Assembly: GCA_950022655.1 (NCBI GenBank) | Contig: OX465580.1 | Location: 98,784,797-98,848,796 of the forward strand | Origin: Alentia gelatinosa | Lineage: Eukaryota; Annelida; Polychaeta; Phyllodocida; Polynoidae | Length of the DNA: 64,000 nucleotides | Reading direction: 5' to 3' | Shown: one piece after another, positions 1 through 11,835 of the stretch | Position numbering within the stretch: position 1 is the stretch's first letter | Layout of the letters: each line of letters begins with the position of its first letter | Notes under the pieces: generated by a model | Database searches by the model: none | The model's input: the letters and a program-made list of their open reading frames with translations, nothing else | What the model was told of the DNA's origin: nothing | Program-made: the position numbers and the translations under genes

Positions 1-191
1 AGGATTCTGTATACATCATCTGGGCATTGGAGCAATAAAGATGCATTAGGCTTCAATCTTAACTGGACTGGTATTCTAGCCATTGCCAGGAGTACGTGTT
101 TACCTAATTCCTTCGTTTTTATATCTACTACATGAGTATATGGTTTAATAGTGCAGCTAATTCCCTTTTCACCATCAAAGTCTTTTAACAG

Positions 192-2765
192 TTTGCAGAG
201 AAGCTTTCTTCGGCTCTCCAGGGAAGAGATGTTGATCGTAAGTTCCGCTTGGTGTCCTTTGTTGAGAGCGCCATTGGTATGCTCAACCTGAGAGACACCT
301 GTCGACGGGCAGAGGAACTACAGGTCGATGCTCCCTTTCATCATGACGGCATGGTGTTTGGTTCTGATGACTTCTGCGCTGATATCGGTAAGAAAATATA
401 TACCTAGTGTAGGGAATAATCAGGGATCTATATGTACTAGTAGAGCTCCAGAGCCACTTGTCACTTGTTGGTTAGTGGGATTATGACGTGATTAGTTATA
501 GTCCCTTCACCCCCAAGAGTCGCCTTAATTAAAGTCACTGTAAACGGTTATATATTATAACGAAGAGAAATGACCGCCAACCACTCATCAATATTACTTT
601 GATCTGTTTTTATGTTGATATATTTTCTCATCAAGGTGTTACAATAATTGATAAACAGATTCCAATTGCCTACGTTTCGGCCGGAGGTGTGGCCTTCTTC
701 AGGGCTGGATTGATTATGATTAGGTCTAAGAGAACGCCTCCTTATATACCGATTGGTAGTTAAGGTACCAGGATATATAGTATGTTCCAAGTTTTTTCTT
801 GGGACCTTACAACTTATGTTACAAGTGTTCATTGTGATATAGCCAGCGCGCTATCGACTGAGCTATCCTGTCGCCATCTCTTGGAAAAATGATGTCTCAA
901 GGCATCCCCATCTTTTCGCCCATCCATAAAGGGTTAAACAACGTCGTGATACGGTTTCGGCGTTGTATATAATGGTCCTGAGTAGGTTGGGGGACAAAGG
1001 TGTGGTAGAAGTTGAACTACAATGGCAGCTTGGCAAGTTGTTTGCTGTCTACCCACATAACACCCTGATCTATACGTTAGAGGTACTGTGAGTCACTCAG
1101 ATACCAAGCATATCATGCCTGCCAGGTGATACTGCGGTATCGTGATCTATGATATCATGTATCGGTGTATCTGTTTCAGGAGCGACCAGGACGCCGTCTG
1201 CTCATGAGCTGCTCTATGCCCGGCAACATGTGGTTCTGGTGGCCAAAGCCTTCCGTCTACAAGCTATCGACCTCGTCCACATTAACTATAAAGGTAGGAC
1301 ATACGTGGGTGTACCTTACACCCGCTATTAACATAGGTATAATCCTTATTGTCTGAGATACAATCTCCTTGTAAATTCATTTGGAAAGGCGCGACCGAAA
1401 ATATAGCCAATGAACAATACCCTGTCGAACCTAAGTCTTATTTCATTTCCTAACGAACAGATATATAGTAAGATAGTGTGTACAGGGTTACAAAAATATA
1501 ATGAGATGAATCAACCTCTTGATTCAGAGAACTATCAAAAATATCCTAAAAATGGATACGATTATAATACTGACAGAGTATGTTTCATATGTACAACTAT
1601 CCGGTCTCGGGGCCTAGACCTTTTTTTATTTTATTTTTTTTCAAATTCATTACTTACCTATTAATATCATTTTAAGAATAAATTGATTGAAAACAAGTAA
1701 TTACATACATGTATGTTCTCATGTATGTAAATTGATTGAAAACAATTGATTACATACATGTATGTGCACATACATGTGCACATGGAAACAAGGTGATTAG
1801 ATGTCAGTCTAACATTACCTTGTTTGTGCTCAGACCTAGAAGGCCTTGCCCTACAGGCGGAAGAGGGTTCGCGGATGGGCTTCACCGGCAAGCAGGTCAT
1901 CCATCCTGCTCAGATCCCCGTAGTACAGGAGGCATTTACACCCAGTGTAGAGCGTATGGAGTGGGCCACGCAGCTGATCGCCGCATTCACCGACCACCAA
2001 CAGTCAGGCAAGGTAAGCGCTCCCTCTCGCAGGACCACTTATACATTAACCCTATAAGGGCGGGGACCTGTGGCCATAGTATATGGTCAAGGGCGGGTAA
2101 TAGTGCATATGTATACTACCAGGGGGCGGGAAGTCTCAGGCCAATTGTAATAATTCTATAACTTTAAGACGTGGCAGAATATGTAATCATGAATCCTATT
2201 ATAAATGCCACTTAAAGTCATCAGCTGGGTGTTGCATCTATATTCTGTGAAAATGTCATGATTATCAATCCAATATTTCCTATCAAATTCCATAAAAACG
2301 AATTTTGCAAATTTAGGAAAATTATGCCTTTCATCATCACCCGCCCCGACATAGATGATGCCATATGGCATAATCCGCCGAAAAGGGGTTTTAAAGAGGA
2401 TTATTGAAATTGTTCAAATGTTGCGTCTGAAATATAGTTTAAAATAGTGTGCGAACCGTAAAATGAATAGAATAAGTGGGGTAAATACCAGTCATTGAAA
2501 GGACCAAAGGCGAAAATCAATTTGAAATCACCACCGATATGATCTTAGAATACTTGTCAGTTGTTGCTTATGATGCGCATTTGGTTTCGTCGTCTAAAAT
2601 GTCTATCTAGAACTCTAATGTTTTGTATTCTATTATACGTAACCCTCTTTTATCGTATTTCAGGGAGCGTTTACGTTTCGAGGTCATATGATCGACATGC
2701 CACTCCTACTCCAAGCAAAGAATATTGTGCAAATTTCGGAATCTATCAAGTCTTCGCTAAGATGA
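192..2765 (+). CDS. CLYBL: Citramalyl-CoA lyase (CLYBL), 3' four exons
   Basis: Exons 192-387, 1180-1293, 1834-2012 and 2664-2765 have consistent GT..AG borders and phases (1, 1, 0) and give 196 codons ending in TGA. The protein resembles the C-terminal half of the mitochondrial citrate-lyase-beta-like enzyme CLYBL, which cleaves citramalyl-CoA and helps clear itaconate-derived CoA esters. Visible family blocks are FVESAIGMLNL, VFGSDDFCADIG (the acidic metal-binding and CoA region of HpcH/HpaI lyases), LLYARQ, KAFRLQAIDLV, GFTGKQVIHP and the C-terminal GAFTFRGHMIDMPLL. Human CLYBL is about 340 aa, so the N-terminal exons, including the mitochondrial targeting peptide, lie upstream of the window. 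The start at 192 is a splice acceptor, not a start codon. The intron after 2012 carries a TTAACCCT-type repeat. No frameshift is seen. Confidence 0.93.
545..885 (-). repeat. Degenerate interspersed repeat with tRNA-like head (possible SINE)
   Basis: Read on the minus strand, 853-877 gives GATAGCTCAGTCGATAGCGC, close to a pol III A box of tRNA-derived SINEs. Further along is the pair CTGAAGAAGGCC / GGCCGAAACGT (about 675-710), a signature often seen in the tails of retroelements. No convincing B box is found. The 95-codon minus ORF across it resembles no known protein. It lies in a CLYBL intron. Confidence 0.3.
880..945. repeat. Fragment of TTAACCCT/GATGCC palindrome repeat family
   Basis: Contains TGATGTCTCAAGGCATC, a one-base variant of the palindromic GATGCCTCAAGGCATC, followed by AAAGGGTTAA. 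The same combination occurs at the 3' ends of the copies near 7.4 kb and 12.9 kb, so this is probably a right-end fragment. Confidence 0.5.
2042..2400. repeat. TTAACCCT/GATGCC family repeat copy in CLYBL intron
   Basis: Begins ATTAACCCTATAAGGG just after the exon ending at 2012. It contains the shared internal stretch TGTGAAAATGTCATGATTATC and a degraded palindrome GATGATGCCATATGGCAT near 2355. Order and spacing match the copies at 7.06-7.43 kb and 12.61-12.97 kb. No coding potential is seen. Confidence 0.5.
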
Positions 2766-2958
2766 TTTCTGTGCATGGTAACAATAGACTACATTATTGT
2801 GCTTAAATAATGATATCTAATTAATTGTGTGATTAAAAACATTTATTTCTTGTCATTAGTGTAGGAAGTGAATGAACCTACAATGACAGTTGTAGAAAGC
2901 TGATCACATATTGTGATGTATAATTTGGATAATAATTGTTACTGTTTTGTTTATTGAA

Positions 2959-2964
2959 AATAAA
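2959..2964 (+). promoter_or_regulatory. Probable poly(A) signal of CLYBL
   Basis: AATAAA lies about 195 bp after the CLYBL stop codon and is followed by a T/G-rich stretch (TTGTTTTATTTG), the usual arrangement for a cleavage site. It is a short motif in AT-rich DNA, so chance cannot be excluded. Confidence 0.45.
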
Positions 2965-2965
2965 C

Positions 2966-4197
2966 AAACTTGTTTTATTTGCGAGTCTCTGTTATTGATT
3001 CACACAGGTCATCGAAATATTATCCGAAAGCTCGGACTTTAAAAATAGCGAAAGCTTCTCTAGTTTGACAAAAATAACCAAGAGAAAGCAGCAAATCTTT
3101 TTTTGATACCTGTAGGGCCCCCCCCCCCCCCCCCACCCCCGCCCCCACCCCACCCCCCACACACTCACACACAATATTGCTATGTTTATCGGAATGAGAA
3201 AGAGAAGAGTAGATCCATCATTTTTATTGAAGTCTAAAGCTTAAACAAGTCTACTTTTTGTTACTACAGAAATAGTCTCACTGACTTAAGTGGTGAAAAT
3301 ACAATGACAAATGCATACCATCCTGACAACTTAACAACTTTAACGGTTTACAAACGATTAAACAATGAACCAATCAACTGGTGTGGCGATGGACTACAAA
3401 CAATAGGCTAGATATGCATGTGGGATGTAAAGAGACGGAGCATAACACCCATTCCCCACCGCTACACGCCCCAACCACTATTGCCCTTTGAGACAGCAAT
3501 AAAGGAACGAACAGGTTTTTCACAAATTAGATGTGCATGTGGATACTCAGTATTAATGAGGTTGTTACTTACAGTGACAGAATGAGGCCACATGTCGTAA
3601 CTGCTATGATATCTGTATTGACAGCGCAGTCCTTACTAGTGTATTGCCCCTGGCCTGGTATACCCTCGCAAGCTTTGTTGCCATTCACATTTACCCCTCC
3701 ACGCATATATCTTAGTGGACTCAGTCAACATGAATGGGCGACACCCATGAACTGTTAACCTGTGAGCAGAGACTAAAAATTCAGATAGTTTCGGTACTTT
3801 GGGCAGAATTCGTTTTGCACAGCCAGAGTGGTGTTATGTATGGAGACACATTTAACGCGCCCCTTATATTGTATTGCACCCAGTGTCCACCACATGGCAT
3901 GGTAGAACCATCTCCCTGCTAGTGGACCGGCTGGCATTGTGGAAGTAGTTACTAGATGCACTCTGAGCCCCATGTGGGCATCGTGTGGTCATCGGCCAGC
4001 TAGAATAAGGTGGGTTGGTGGAAGACCTTGGGCAATCCTACACTTTTTGCACATTTCCAGCCAGGGCTAGCAAGCCTAGTTACCTGTGAAAATCTGTAAG
4101 GTCACTTACATTGTTAATGATTCTAGATCAGTTCACTTACAATTACTTACGATGCACATGTCAAGTTAAGGCAACTTAAGGCAAGTTACAGCCGAAT
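2966..4197. other. Intergenic stretch, no gene seen
   Basis: Contains a C-rich low-complexity run (about 3117-3160) followed by CA-rich sequence. The rest is unremarkable. The short ORFs here resemble no known protein and have no splice-consistent continuation. Confidence 0.5.
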
Positions 4198-5355
4198 GTG
4201 GTCCCTCCCCCCTCTTTGCACTCCAACAGTTCCAGGGCAGCTTCTAGACAGTGTCCTCAATGTATAAAAGTGCGCTCCATGAGGCTTCTTCAGTGTGTCC
4301 CAGTGCAATCACAAGGCAACACCTCACCTTGCCTTCACTTCTACTTGCCTCAACACCTCGCCATGGTAACTGACGTTGATGTGGTGCTTGTATATATGCT
4401 GGCAGTACTCATAGCCTCTCTTATCCAAAAGCAGCAGCAGAGTCAGGAACTCTCCCAGCACCTCATGGAATTAAGGTTCAGGGAAACCCGTGCTGCCAAG
4501 CACCACAGAAGAAAACACAGTATCTGGGTTCATGATTGGTTATGTGAATCCACACACTGATCCTATGGACAATTTGCCACTTTGCTGACTCAGGAGCTGC
4601 ATGGAGGAGATAAAACCTGCTTCCGGAACTACCTTCGAATTGGAGCCAGACATTTTTTATGAGATACTGGACCATATTGAGCCTGCCATCAAAAGAATGG
4701 ATACCAAATATCGTTCAGCTTTGCCAGCTGGTCTTAGATTGTCTGTAACTCTCAGGCACCTGGCCACTGGTGACAGTTATGCATCATTCGCATACAACTT
4801 TTGGTGCAGTATATGATCCCTCAGTAATATCGACCCGGAGGTATGCAGATCCATCATAGAGGCATTCAAGGACAAAGCTTTTGCTGTTCCTTGAAAACCT
4901 GAAGACTGGAAAGCCCATGCCAAGGACTTTGAGGGATGTTGGAATGTGCCACATGCCGTTGGTGCATTTGACAGTAAGCACGTTGCCCTCACAAACCCCG
5001 GAACACTGGTTCCCTGTTCTACAACTACAAGGGATTCTTCAGCGTCCCCCTTCTGGCCTTAGTTGATGTGCAGTATTGTTTCACATGGATTGAAGTTGGT
5101 GGTATAGGGCACATGTCTGATTGCCTAGATCTTTAATGACTCTGAACTGGCTGAAATAGGCACAATAGGCATGCCACTTCCATGTCCTCCCCCAATGCTG
5201 ATGGCGGCAGGAAGGTTCCATATTTCATCCTGGGTGACGAAGCCTTCATTCTCAGGAGCTGGATGATGAAGCCCTATGGGAGAAGCGGCTTGACGAAGGA
5301 AGAATGGATCGAAAACTACCGTATCTCCTGTGGCAGGCAGGTTGTGGAGAATGCT

Positions 5356-6150
5356 GGGGGCCGTTTCACTAGTGGGGTGGTATAAGCGAGAGCTAGGCCC
5401 GCAACAGTGCAGCAACAGCGTTACCAACAGTGACAATGACAAGTTCCCGTTTCATCAGTGCTCTCACTGTTGAGGTGAGACCAACTCTCACTGTTGGCAC
5501 AGGTCTCGCTATGCACATGCATTTGACATTTGAATTTATTCGTCAACGGGCCACGATGACGTGGAATTTCACACCTTCCCATAAGAATTAGGCAATGAAA
5601 TTTTTACACGAGTAAGTCATATGTGTAACCTATAATCGTACCAAATATGATGAAAATCGGTTGCAGCGTTCCGAAGTTATCGGCGTTTGAATTTCGTCGT
5701 AGCAATCGTCTGCTCTGGTGGTCAGTCACCCTCCCACTTCCCGATACGCAGTCAATGTCGAGGTCGCAGCGAAAATTACACTGGCCACCAGAGCAGACGA
5801 TTGCTATGACGAAATTCAAACACCGATAACTTGGGAACGGCTTGGCCGATTTTCTTCATATTTGGTACGATTATAGGTTATATGTATACCTTACTTGTGT
5901 AAAAATTTCATTGCCCTCCTCTGACATAAACAAACTCTAAACCCAACAGCGACAGGGTCTACCCTGTCACTAATAATGCCTCAACAGTGATAGCTACAGT
6001 GAGACTAATTTTCTAGTGAAACATACTCTCTCACTGTTGGTCTCACTCCTTACCTGACTCGTGTTCACGCTTGACTGCACGTTCTCATGAAACACAAAGT
6101 ATCACTGTGGTCTCACTATGGCAGCTTACCCTCCTAGTGAAACGGCCCCC
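5356..6150. mobile_element. 795-bp non-autonomous element with 17-bp TIRs, inserted in the transposase
   Basis: The left end GGGGGCCGTTTCACTAG (5356-5372) is the exact reverse complement of 6134-6150. Transposase homology stops at the left end (RQVVENA) and resumes just after the right end (FLGILEQK), which independently sets the boundaries. The flanks read CTG on both sides if the terminus is taken as GGGGCC, suggesting a 3-bp CTG target duplication. Inside is a foldback core (5585-5925) shared with 32.78-33.09 kb and 45.78-45.89 kb, plus multiple CTCACTGTTGG-like inverted motifs. No ORF of its own is seen. Confidence 0.85.
5585..5925. repeat. Foldback core: long inverted repeat
   Basis: The arm at about 5590-5725 (GGCAATGAAATTTTTACAC through CAATCGTCTGCTCTGGTGG) returns as the inverted arm at about 5779-5925, including CCACCAGAGCAGACGATTGC. 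The arms are over 100 bp each at roughly 85-90% identity by eye. Related sequence occurs at 32.78-33.09 kb and, one arm only, at 45.78-45.89 kb. Confidence 0.85.
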
Positions 6151-6246
6151 TGTTTCCTTGGGATATTGGAGCAGAAACCAGTGGGGTATGACAGAAGTTG
6201 CTGTAGTTCTCCACAACATTCTGCATATCCAGTACCTGACCATGTA

Positions 6247-6584
6247 GGGGGTTGGGAGTTAGCTCAGTGGTTAGGGCACTGGACTTGTAATCCCAAGGTT
6301 GTAGGACTTTGTGGGTTCGAGTCCCACTGCAGGCACTCTTTTCCTTCATTCCCAGCAGTGGAAGATTTACTCCTATATCAAAGGCCAATCTTTCGCATAC
6401 CATGTCTATGTAGTGTGGGAACTAAAAGAACTCTCACCTCGGTAAATGTGTAGGGGTGAGATTTCTACCTGAATTCATTACATAGATTCGATCACCACCC
6501 ATGGGGTGTAAAAGAACCTTGAGAAAGTCTGGTAAGAACCTCTAATGGTTAACTGCACGTTAAATCAAACCAACCAACCAACCA
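6247..6584 (+). mobile_element. tRNA-derived SINE with CCAA tail
   Basis: The head has pol III boxes: A box TTAGCTCAGTGGTTAGGGC (about 6259-6277) and B box GGGTTCGAGTCCC (about 6313-6325). A tRNA-unrelated body follows, then a tail of repeated CCAA (about 6569-6584). It is flanked by a near-perfect 13-bp target duplication, ACCTGACCATGTA (6234-6246) and ACCTGACAATGTA (6585-6597), which splits the Harbinger transposase reading frame. The anticodon-loop region is poorly paired and there is extra sequence between loop and B box, so it is not a functional tRNA. A LINE would have supplied the mobilising enzymes; none is visible here. Confidence 0.85.
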
Positions 6585-7059
6585 ACCTGACAATGTATGC
6601 CACCGAGGTTGACCACAAAGATGCAGACCACAATCTTGTTCCCAGACAGTGGAGGCAAGAGCGTGCTGGGTAGATGTTGTACAACCTACCGCTGTGCGCA
6701 ACAGAGCAACTATGACTGCCAAGGAGCAGTGTGAGTACCTTGAGAGGTATTTCAATTCACCGGCAGGTGCGGTGGAGTGGCAGAAGCGGATGATATAACT
6801 TATTGTTATGATTGTTATTACCTATGTAAATTATTATTGATGTACTTATATTTCTCGGGTCAGAACTTGTGGTGCGGCCTTTACACTTGTTATGTATATA
6901 CACTGTATATACACTGCTATTTTCATGATAAAATTAGTACTAATACTTCATTATAATTTGTTTTCCAAGTTAGAGTTATTCAATTTGATTGATGCAATTT
7001 TATTTGATTCCAATTTATTAATTCATTTCAATTCTAGGTATTCGATTCAATTCTAAGTT

Positions 7060-7435
7060 AACCCTATCACGCTGGATGCCCACAGCAATAGCACAGGTAT
7101 GGAGCCGGGTACTATTGCCAGTGAACACCGCTAGAGGCCGGGCATATAGGCTATATTGTGAATATTTTAGTTTTGGATCATGTGACATGACACGTGATCG
7201 TTAATGCTAATCTCTATTTTGTAGAAGAATATTAAACTTGTTGTTATACCTACATACTGTGAAAAATTTATGTTTATTGAGCATATATTTCCAATTTTAT
7301 TCACAAAAACGAATATTTTGTAAATGATGCCTCAAGGCATCACCCGGTCACCCCCGGATGATGCCTTGAGGCATCACCCGGCCAGCCCTGGTTGATGCCT
7401 CAAGGCATCACCCAGCATGAATGGGCTAATCAGTT
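7060..7435. repeat. TTAACCCT/GATGCC palindrome repeat, full-length-looking copy
   Basis: Starts TTAACCCTATCACGCTGG and ends in three successive palindromes of the type GATGCCTCAAGGCATCA (about 7326, 7361 and 7395), each about 17 bp and spaced about 35 bp, followed by the weak terminal GGGCTAATC. The body shares TGTGAAAAATTTATG and CACAAAAACGAATATTTTG blocks with the copies near 2.2 kb and 12.8 kb. No ORF. Confidence 0.65.
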
Positions 7436-7680
7436 TTGAAGTTAAAGATAAGTATTTGAGTAGTCATTAATTTCTACAGTTACTTCTATGCTTTCTTTAA
7501 GGGAAAACAATGAGAGTGGTCTTCAATTTATCGATAAAGCACATTGTAGCAAGTATCAGCATCAGTGAGTATCATTAGCGTCAGTGGCTATAAATAAAGA
7601 ATTAACACATGTCTCACTTCCATCACAAGGCAACAAAGGCACATCAAAAATGTAAATGTAAATAGTTCATAGTCATTTTC

Positions 7681-9117
7681 ACAGTTCATTTATTAGCGGC
7701 ATCACTCTCCCTTCTCATTGGGGGTGTGGTAAGCATGGCCACAAGTGCTGAGGGGCTGGTGATATTGCTTGGGATACCGCTAAATCCAAATAGTGATGAG
7801 AATGTTGGGCATCCAGCCAGCTGGGTGAACAATAAATCCTCCGATGACGATCGCCTCTGCGTTGATGTAGATGGCTGCAGATCAGTGGAGGCAGAATGAT
7901 GTTGTATGGATGAGGATGTGGATAGCAGGCAGGATGTGGGAGCAGTTGGTGGTGGTGGACAGGCAATGTCCATAGTCTGGAACTAATGCTGCACCCAACG
8001 CCTGTCTTGGGAATGCCACACACCTGGCTGGGATGTCATGTGTGCAGGCCACTGTGATGGAGGTGGCTGCCACTGCGGTGTAGACTGCTGAGACTGCTGC
8101 AGCTGAGACTTCTGCTGCTGAGACTGCTGCTGTTGAGACAACTGCTGCTGTTGAGACTGCTGCTGCAACTGCTGCTGCACTCCACCTTGACCCGCCAGTT
8201 TTGTTGCTGCCAACCCCCAGCTGTTGTTCATCTGACATTCCTGAAGAACCTGCATGATACGCCGCTCCGCCTCAAACCAATGGTGTTCTTGTAAGCTGCT
8301 CAGCTTATCATCGATGTACTTGGTGAAGGCAGAAGAAGAACCATGAGCTACCTGCTGGGCTTTGTGACTTCCTTCAAGAATGTCTGTAGCATAGTCATGA
8401 GTGTGCCAGTATCAGTCCCCAAAGCAGTCAGCGTAACTATTGGGGATATGGCTCTTGGAAGCTTGTCGTCCGACACGGAAGAAGACGCCCGGCCCGGAAC
8501 ACTGGCACTGGACGATGGGGTATGTACATTCCAAGTTCTCACCACGATGATATGTGTAACCAGGAATTGAAATCTGGCCCAGATCCACCTCTCAGCCTCA
8601 TCAGTATTTCTGCACCCTGGCTGGACTAGGTTACAAGTTTGCAGCTTTTGCAGACCTTAGTCCGCATGCTTTTGTACCAGGTTCTGAGTTCAAGCAGTGT
8701 GTGGCCCAAGGACCGTGCCTTCTCTGTCCACAGTCAGTCTTTGAGTGAAGCATCACTGAAGCCGCCCAGTTCAGGATGCTGGTGCAGATAACTTCATCTT
8801 TTTCCTCTTTGGGGAAGTTTGTAATGATTCGTGGTTCTTGGCGGGCACATGGACGGTGTAGGGGTAGTGCCTCATCTGGCCCTGAAGACTTTGGCTCTGT
8901 GCAGTGGGTACTGCTTCCCAGTCTTCGGATTCTAAACCAGGCAGGTGTACAATGGACTCAGCAGCTGCAGTAGTCTCAGGAGTATCTGGTGGACCTGCGG
9001 GCAGATCATATATTTCAGCAGTAGTAGCTTCTGCTTCTTTAGAGGCAATTTTGTGGACCAGGTAGAGAGATGTGTGCTCTTTAGTTGCTCAAAGTGGAAT
9101 GAAGACCTATCCGCCAT
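7681..9117 (-). pseudogene. Harbinger second ORF (Q-rich, MADF/Myb-like partner), degraded
   Basis: Minus-strand frames contain KYIDDKLSSLQEHHWFEAERRIMQVLQEC (about 8225-8330 across a frameshift), followed by a glutamine-rich tract (about 8060-8190) and a Pro/Thr/Ser tail. This resembles the C-terminus of the DNA-binding partner protein that animal Harbinger transposons carry beside the transposase. Upstream is a Ser/Thr-rich region around MVRTWNVHTPSSSASVPG (about 8510-8545). Several frames are needed, so the gene is broken. It converges on the transposase. Assignment rests on position and composition more than on a clear domain. Confidence 0.5.
8060..8190. repeat. CTG/CAG-rich low-complexity tract
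   Basis: Imperfect CTGCTG/TGTTGAGACTGC repeats encode a Q/S-rich tract (QQQ, SQQQQ) on the minus strand within the Harbinger second ORF. Confidence 0.7.
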
Positions 9118-9239
9118 CCCGTCTTATATATACCAAACATGGATACAAGTCTACAGGAAGGAATCTCACCCTGCCTTAACTCTACTTGCCAAACTTAAGG
9201 TTGATGTGAACATCAAACGAAAGTCTCCTTAAGTCAATG

Positions 9240-11340
9240 GGCTTCATTACCCCATGGCGCCAGACAAACTTGACACGTCATAAGTTGTTGAGCTTCCCAA
9301 CAGGACTGGACTCAAGTCGACAGCCTCTGTGAGAAGTCTGCGACCAAAGCCTGACAACTTATGATCACTGAGCCCGTTGACATAAGGCGAGTTGAGGTCT
9401 GTGGTGGAAGCCCCGTTGAACCCCAGCAGTCATAGACCCCAGGGGGTTGCTGGGACTGCTGGGGTAGATTCAAGTCAACCTACAACTCACAATGCCAATG
9501 ACATAAGGCAGACTCGGAAATAGCTGTCAAGCAATGTTGAGGCCGTCGGGACTGTCAGGGTGATGGTGTAAACCTAGCATAAGAGGATTGAATGGTCAGG
9601 CCAATCTTTTATAAACCAGACTATCTCCTAAAAAGTGCATCTGATTATGTGAAGCAATGATGTGGAGTGAGGACCGAATAGCTAGTCAACCTTTTGTCAG
9701 CGTGTCATTCATCCCGCAGGATTGCATTTCCAATAGTATATATAATGACGGGACAATTTATTGGACATATTTAGCGTCATGGTCGTTAACAAGTAACAGT
9801 GTCATTGATCGAACCTGTGTTTGTATTGCTGATTAATATATTGGCAGGTCTAAGTAACCAATCTATGGCTGAATGTCGCCATCCTCGCAGGTACAGAATT
9901 ACAGAAGAGGTCTCCGGTTGTTACGCCTGGTTGACCATTATCATACATTTGCATATTGCCATATATATGGAAGCAAAGTGTCCCAAGAGCGAGATGGTTG
10001 CATAAGAGAGTCGATTTTGGGCAATGGGATCAAATGAAGTTGCTTTTGTGCTGGAAATACTGACTTTGGCTGAGTACCTGCATGGTGTGACAGTAAACTT
10101 TGCACCTGCACCTGCTGGAGTATCATGAATCGATACGAAACAACTTCAACTTTTTATGATTATCACTCTTCATTCAACTTTGGAAAAAAGCTATATCAGT
10201 ATTATATAAATGGGTTTTTTGTGGAATACCGTGGGAGCTTTCCTTGCTATGTACTGCTATTTTCGATTAGAATTATGCCTATACAAAGTCTACGTGCTTT
10301 TCAGTCTCGATGTTACCAGATGGTTGATATTGGCCTACATGTCCTCTTCCTTATCTATTGCACTCTGGCCTAGAACCACTCCACTAAACTTTATCGTCCC
10401 AATTACTCTAGCGAGATTTTGACGGATTAATGAATATATAACCCCTTTACACCATACCAGTGTTGGGAATCTATAAGTAATAACCACCTTTTGTGGCACT
10501 ACGGTCATGCCTGTGACTGAACAAAATAATATAAAGTATAATACTGATTACTGATGACACTTGGAAAGCGATATAGATTTATCGAATCAACCAAATATAT
10601 TCACAGTTATATTGACCAGGGCTTAACAATTTCACTAGCTTCCCTTTTAGATGAAATGTATTGTTCATATATTTTGCTTGAGAATGACGTGCAGTACATG
10701 GCTGTGACATTTTGTTTGGTGTAGTTTATGACGGCAGTTTAGGATGACGGCAGTTTAGCCGGATCGCTCCATTTGAGTCTTTTTCTCTTAATATTTTACG
10801 GAGAAATTATGTATCAAGCTCCATTAAAAGAGAATAAATGGAAAAATAACTGAATATGTAGAAATGAGTAAATACTTGAATAAACCGATGAACAAATGCA
10901 GGAGCGAATGTGAGGTATTACATGCCATTATACCTTTGTCGTAATTATGAAAATCAATGCGATGTCCAGTCAACGCTATGGCCATGAGATCCTTACACAT
11001 GAATCTTATGAATTGAAACCACTAGCAAAAAACACCTTGTGTTCCTATCCCGATATAACTTCCCTAATTAAAAGGTGTAAATGCAATCTTAAACAGGCTC
11101 AATTACCTAAACGTTTCCCCAATACTATCTGCATTATAAGACATATAGGCCTACTCTTAGATACGCCAATATATCCAATTTGTCTTTACGTGGTGACGTT
11201 GAATAGATAGGGAAAGAGTATAGAAACCCGCATGAGAAGAGCCAGAGAAGCCTGCTATGTATGTATTGGAGTTCGTGTAGAAGGCCGTCAATCAAAGACG
11301 TTCATACATACACCCAGTGCATGTGATTATATGGATGTGA
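9240..11340. other. Intergenic stretch, no gene recognised
   Basis: AT-rich with short unrelated ORFs only. The right terminus of the Harbinger element should lie in the first few hundred bases, but I could not find a matching inverted end. No splice-consistent exon series is seen on either strand. Confidence 0.4.
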
Positions 11341-11349
11341 TCCAACATA

Positions 11350-11600
11350 AACCCTGCTTAATGGTGTAGTGGTTTGCACTCGTTCGATGCCTGGAGGTAC
11401 CTTGGCCATTACGGTGCATTAATCCATCCATTCAGCCACTTATGAAGTGGCCTTTACGTGCGTCCTGGCTGTGTTTTTCTAGTTGGGGTGCTTTTTGTGT
11501 TCATAAAACGAACTGTTACGATAACAGCGCCGACACTGCAGCAGGTAAAACGTGAATAAAGGCACGGACCTATATCCCAGTCCGTGGTAAAGGTAATACT
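11350..11600 (+). repeat. Possible SINE-like fragment
   Basis: TGGTGTAGTGGTTTGC (about 11363) resembles an A box and CGTTCGATGCC (about 11381) a B box, but only about 20 bp separate them instead of the normal 35-55. If real, the promoter head has an internal deletion. Weak evidence. Confidence 0.22.
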
Positions 11601-11835
11601 ATCCAAGTCCTACAAAACTTCAAAATGCGACCTTTCTTTTGGTTTCCTGGAGTTTCCTAGATATCACCTTTCGATGAAGTATGTAAAATTATCATGAATT
11701 GCCTGAATACAAATAATACCACCACATTCAGATATGACTGCACGATTGCATGCTAGATAGGTGCATTTCTTAATACGTGATTGAAACATATATGATGAGT
11801 TATACTAAAGAAGTGGTTGTACACACAATATCAAC

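Larger units (their letters stand above)
4480..6798 (+). pseudogene. PIF/Harbinger (HARBI1-like) transposase, broken
   Basis: Successive frames carry the family's landmarks in order: RRKHSIWVHDWL (about 4500), a domain around [21 protein letters not shown] (4717-4780), [21 protein letters not shown] (about 4939-5003, with the first catalytic Asp of the DDE nuclease in AFDSKH), HMSDCLDL (about 5112), YFILGDEAFILRSWMMKPYGR (about 5221-5285, second Asp in GDEA), RQVVENA (about 5335) and, after two insertions, [15 protein letters not shown] (about 6610) and [18 protein letters not shown] ending in TAA at 6796-6798. Intact family members run about 350-400 aa. Here several frameshifts and stops, plus the insertions at 5356-6150 and 6247-6584, make it inactive. 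It is an old transposon copy, not a host gene. Confidence 0.88.

Noticed and set aside
6247..6340. Functional tRNA gene
   Set aside because: A and B boxes are good, but the anticodon stem is mismatched, the spacing is off, and the tail and target duplication show it is a SINE.
7326..7415. CRISPR-like array of short palindromic repeats
   Set aside because: Only three units with short, unrelated spacers, inside an interspersed repeat in an animal genome.
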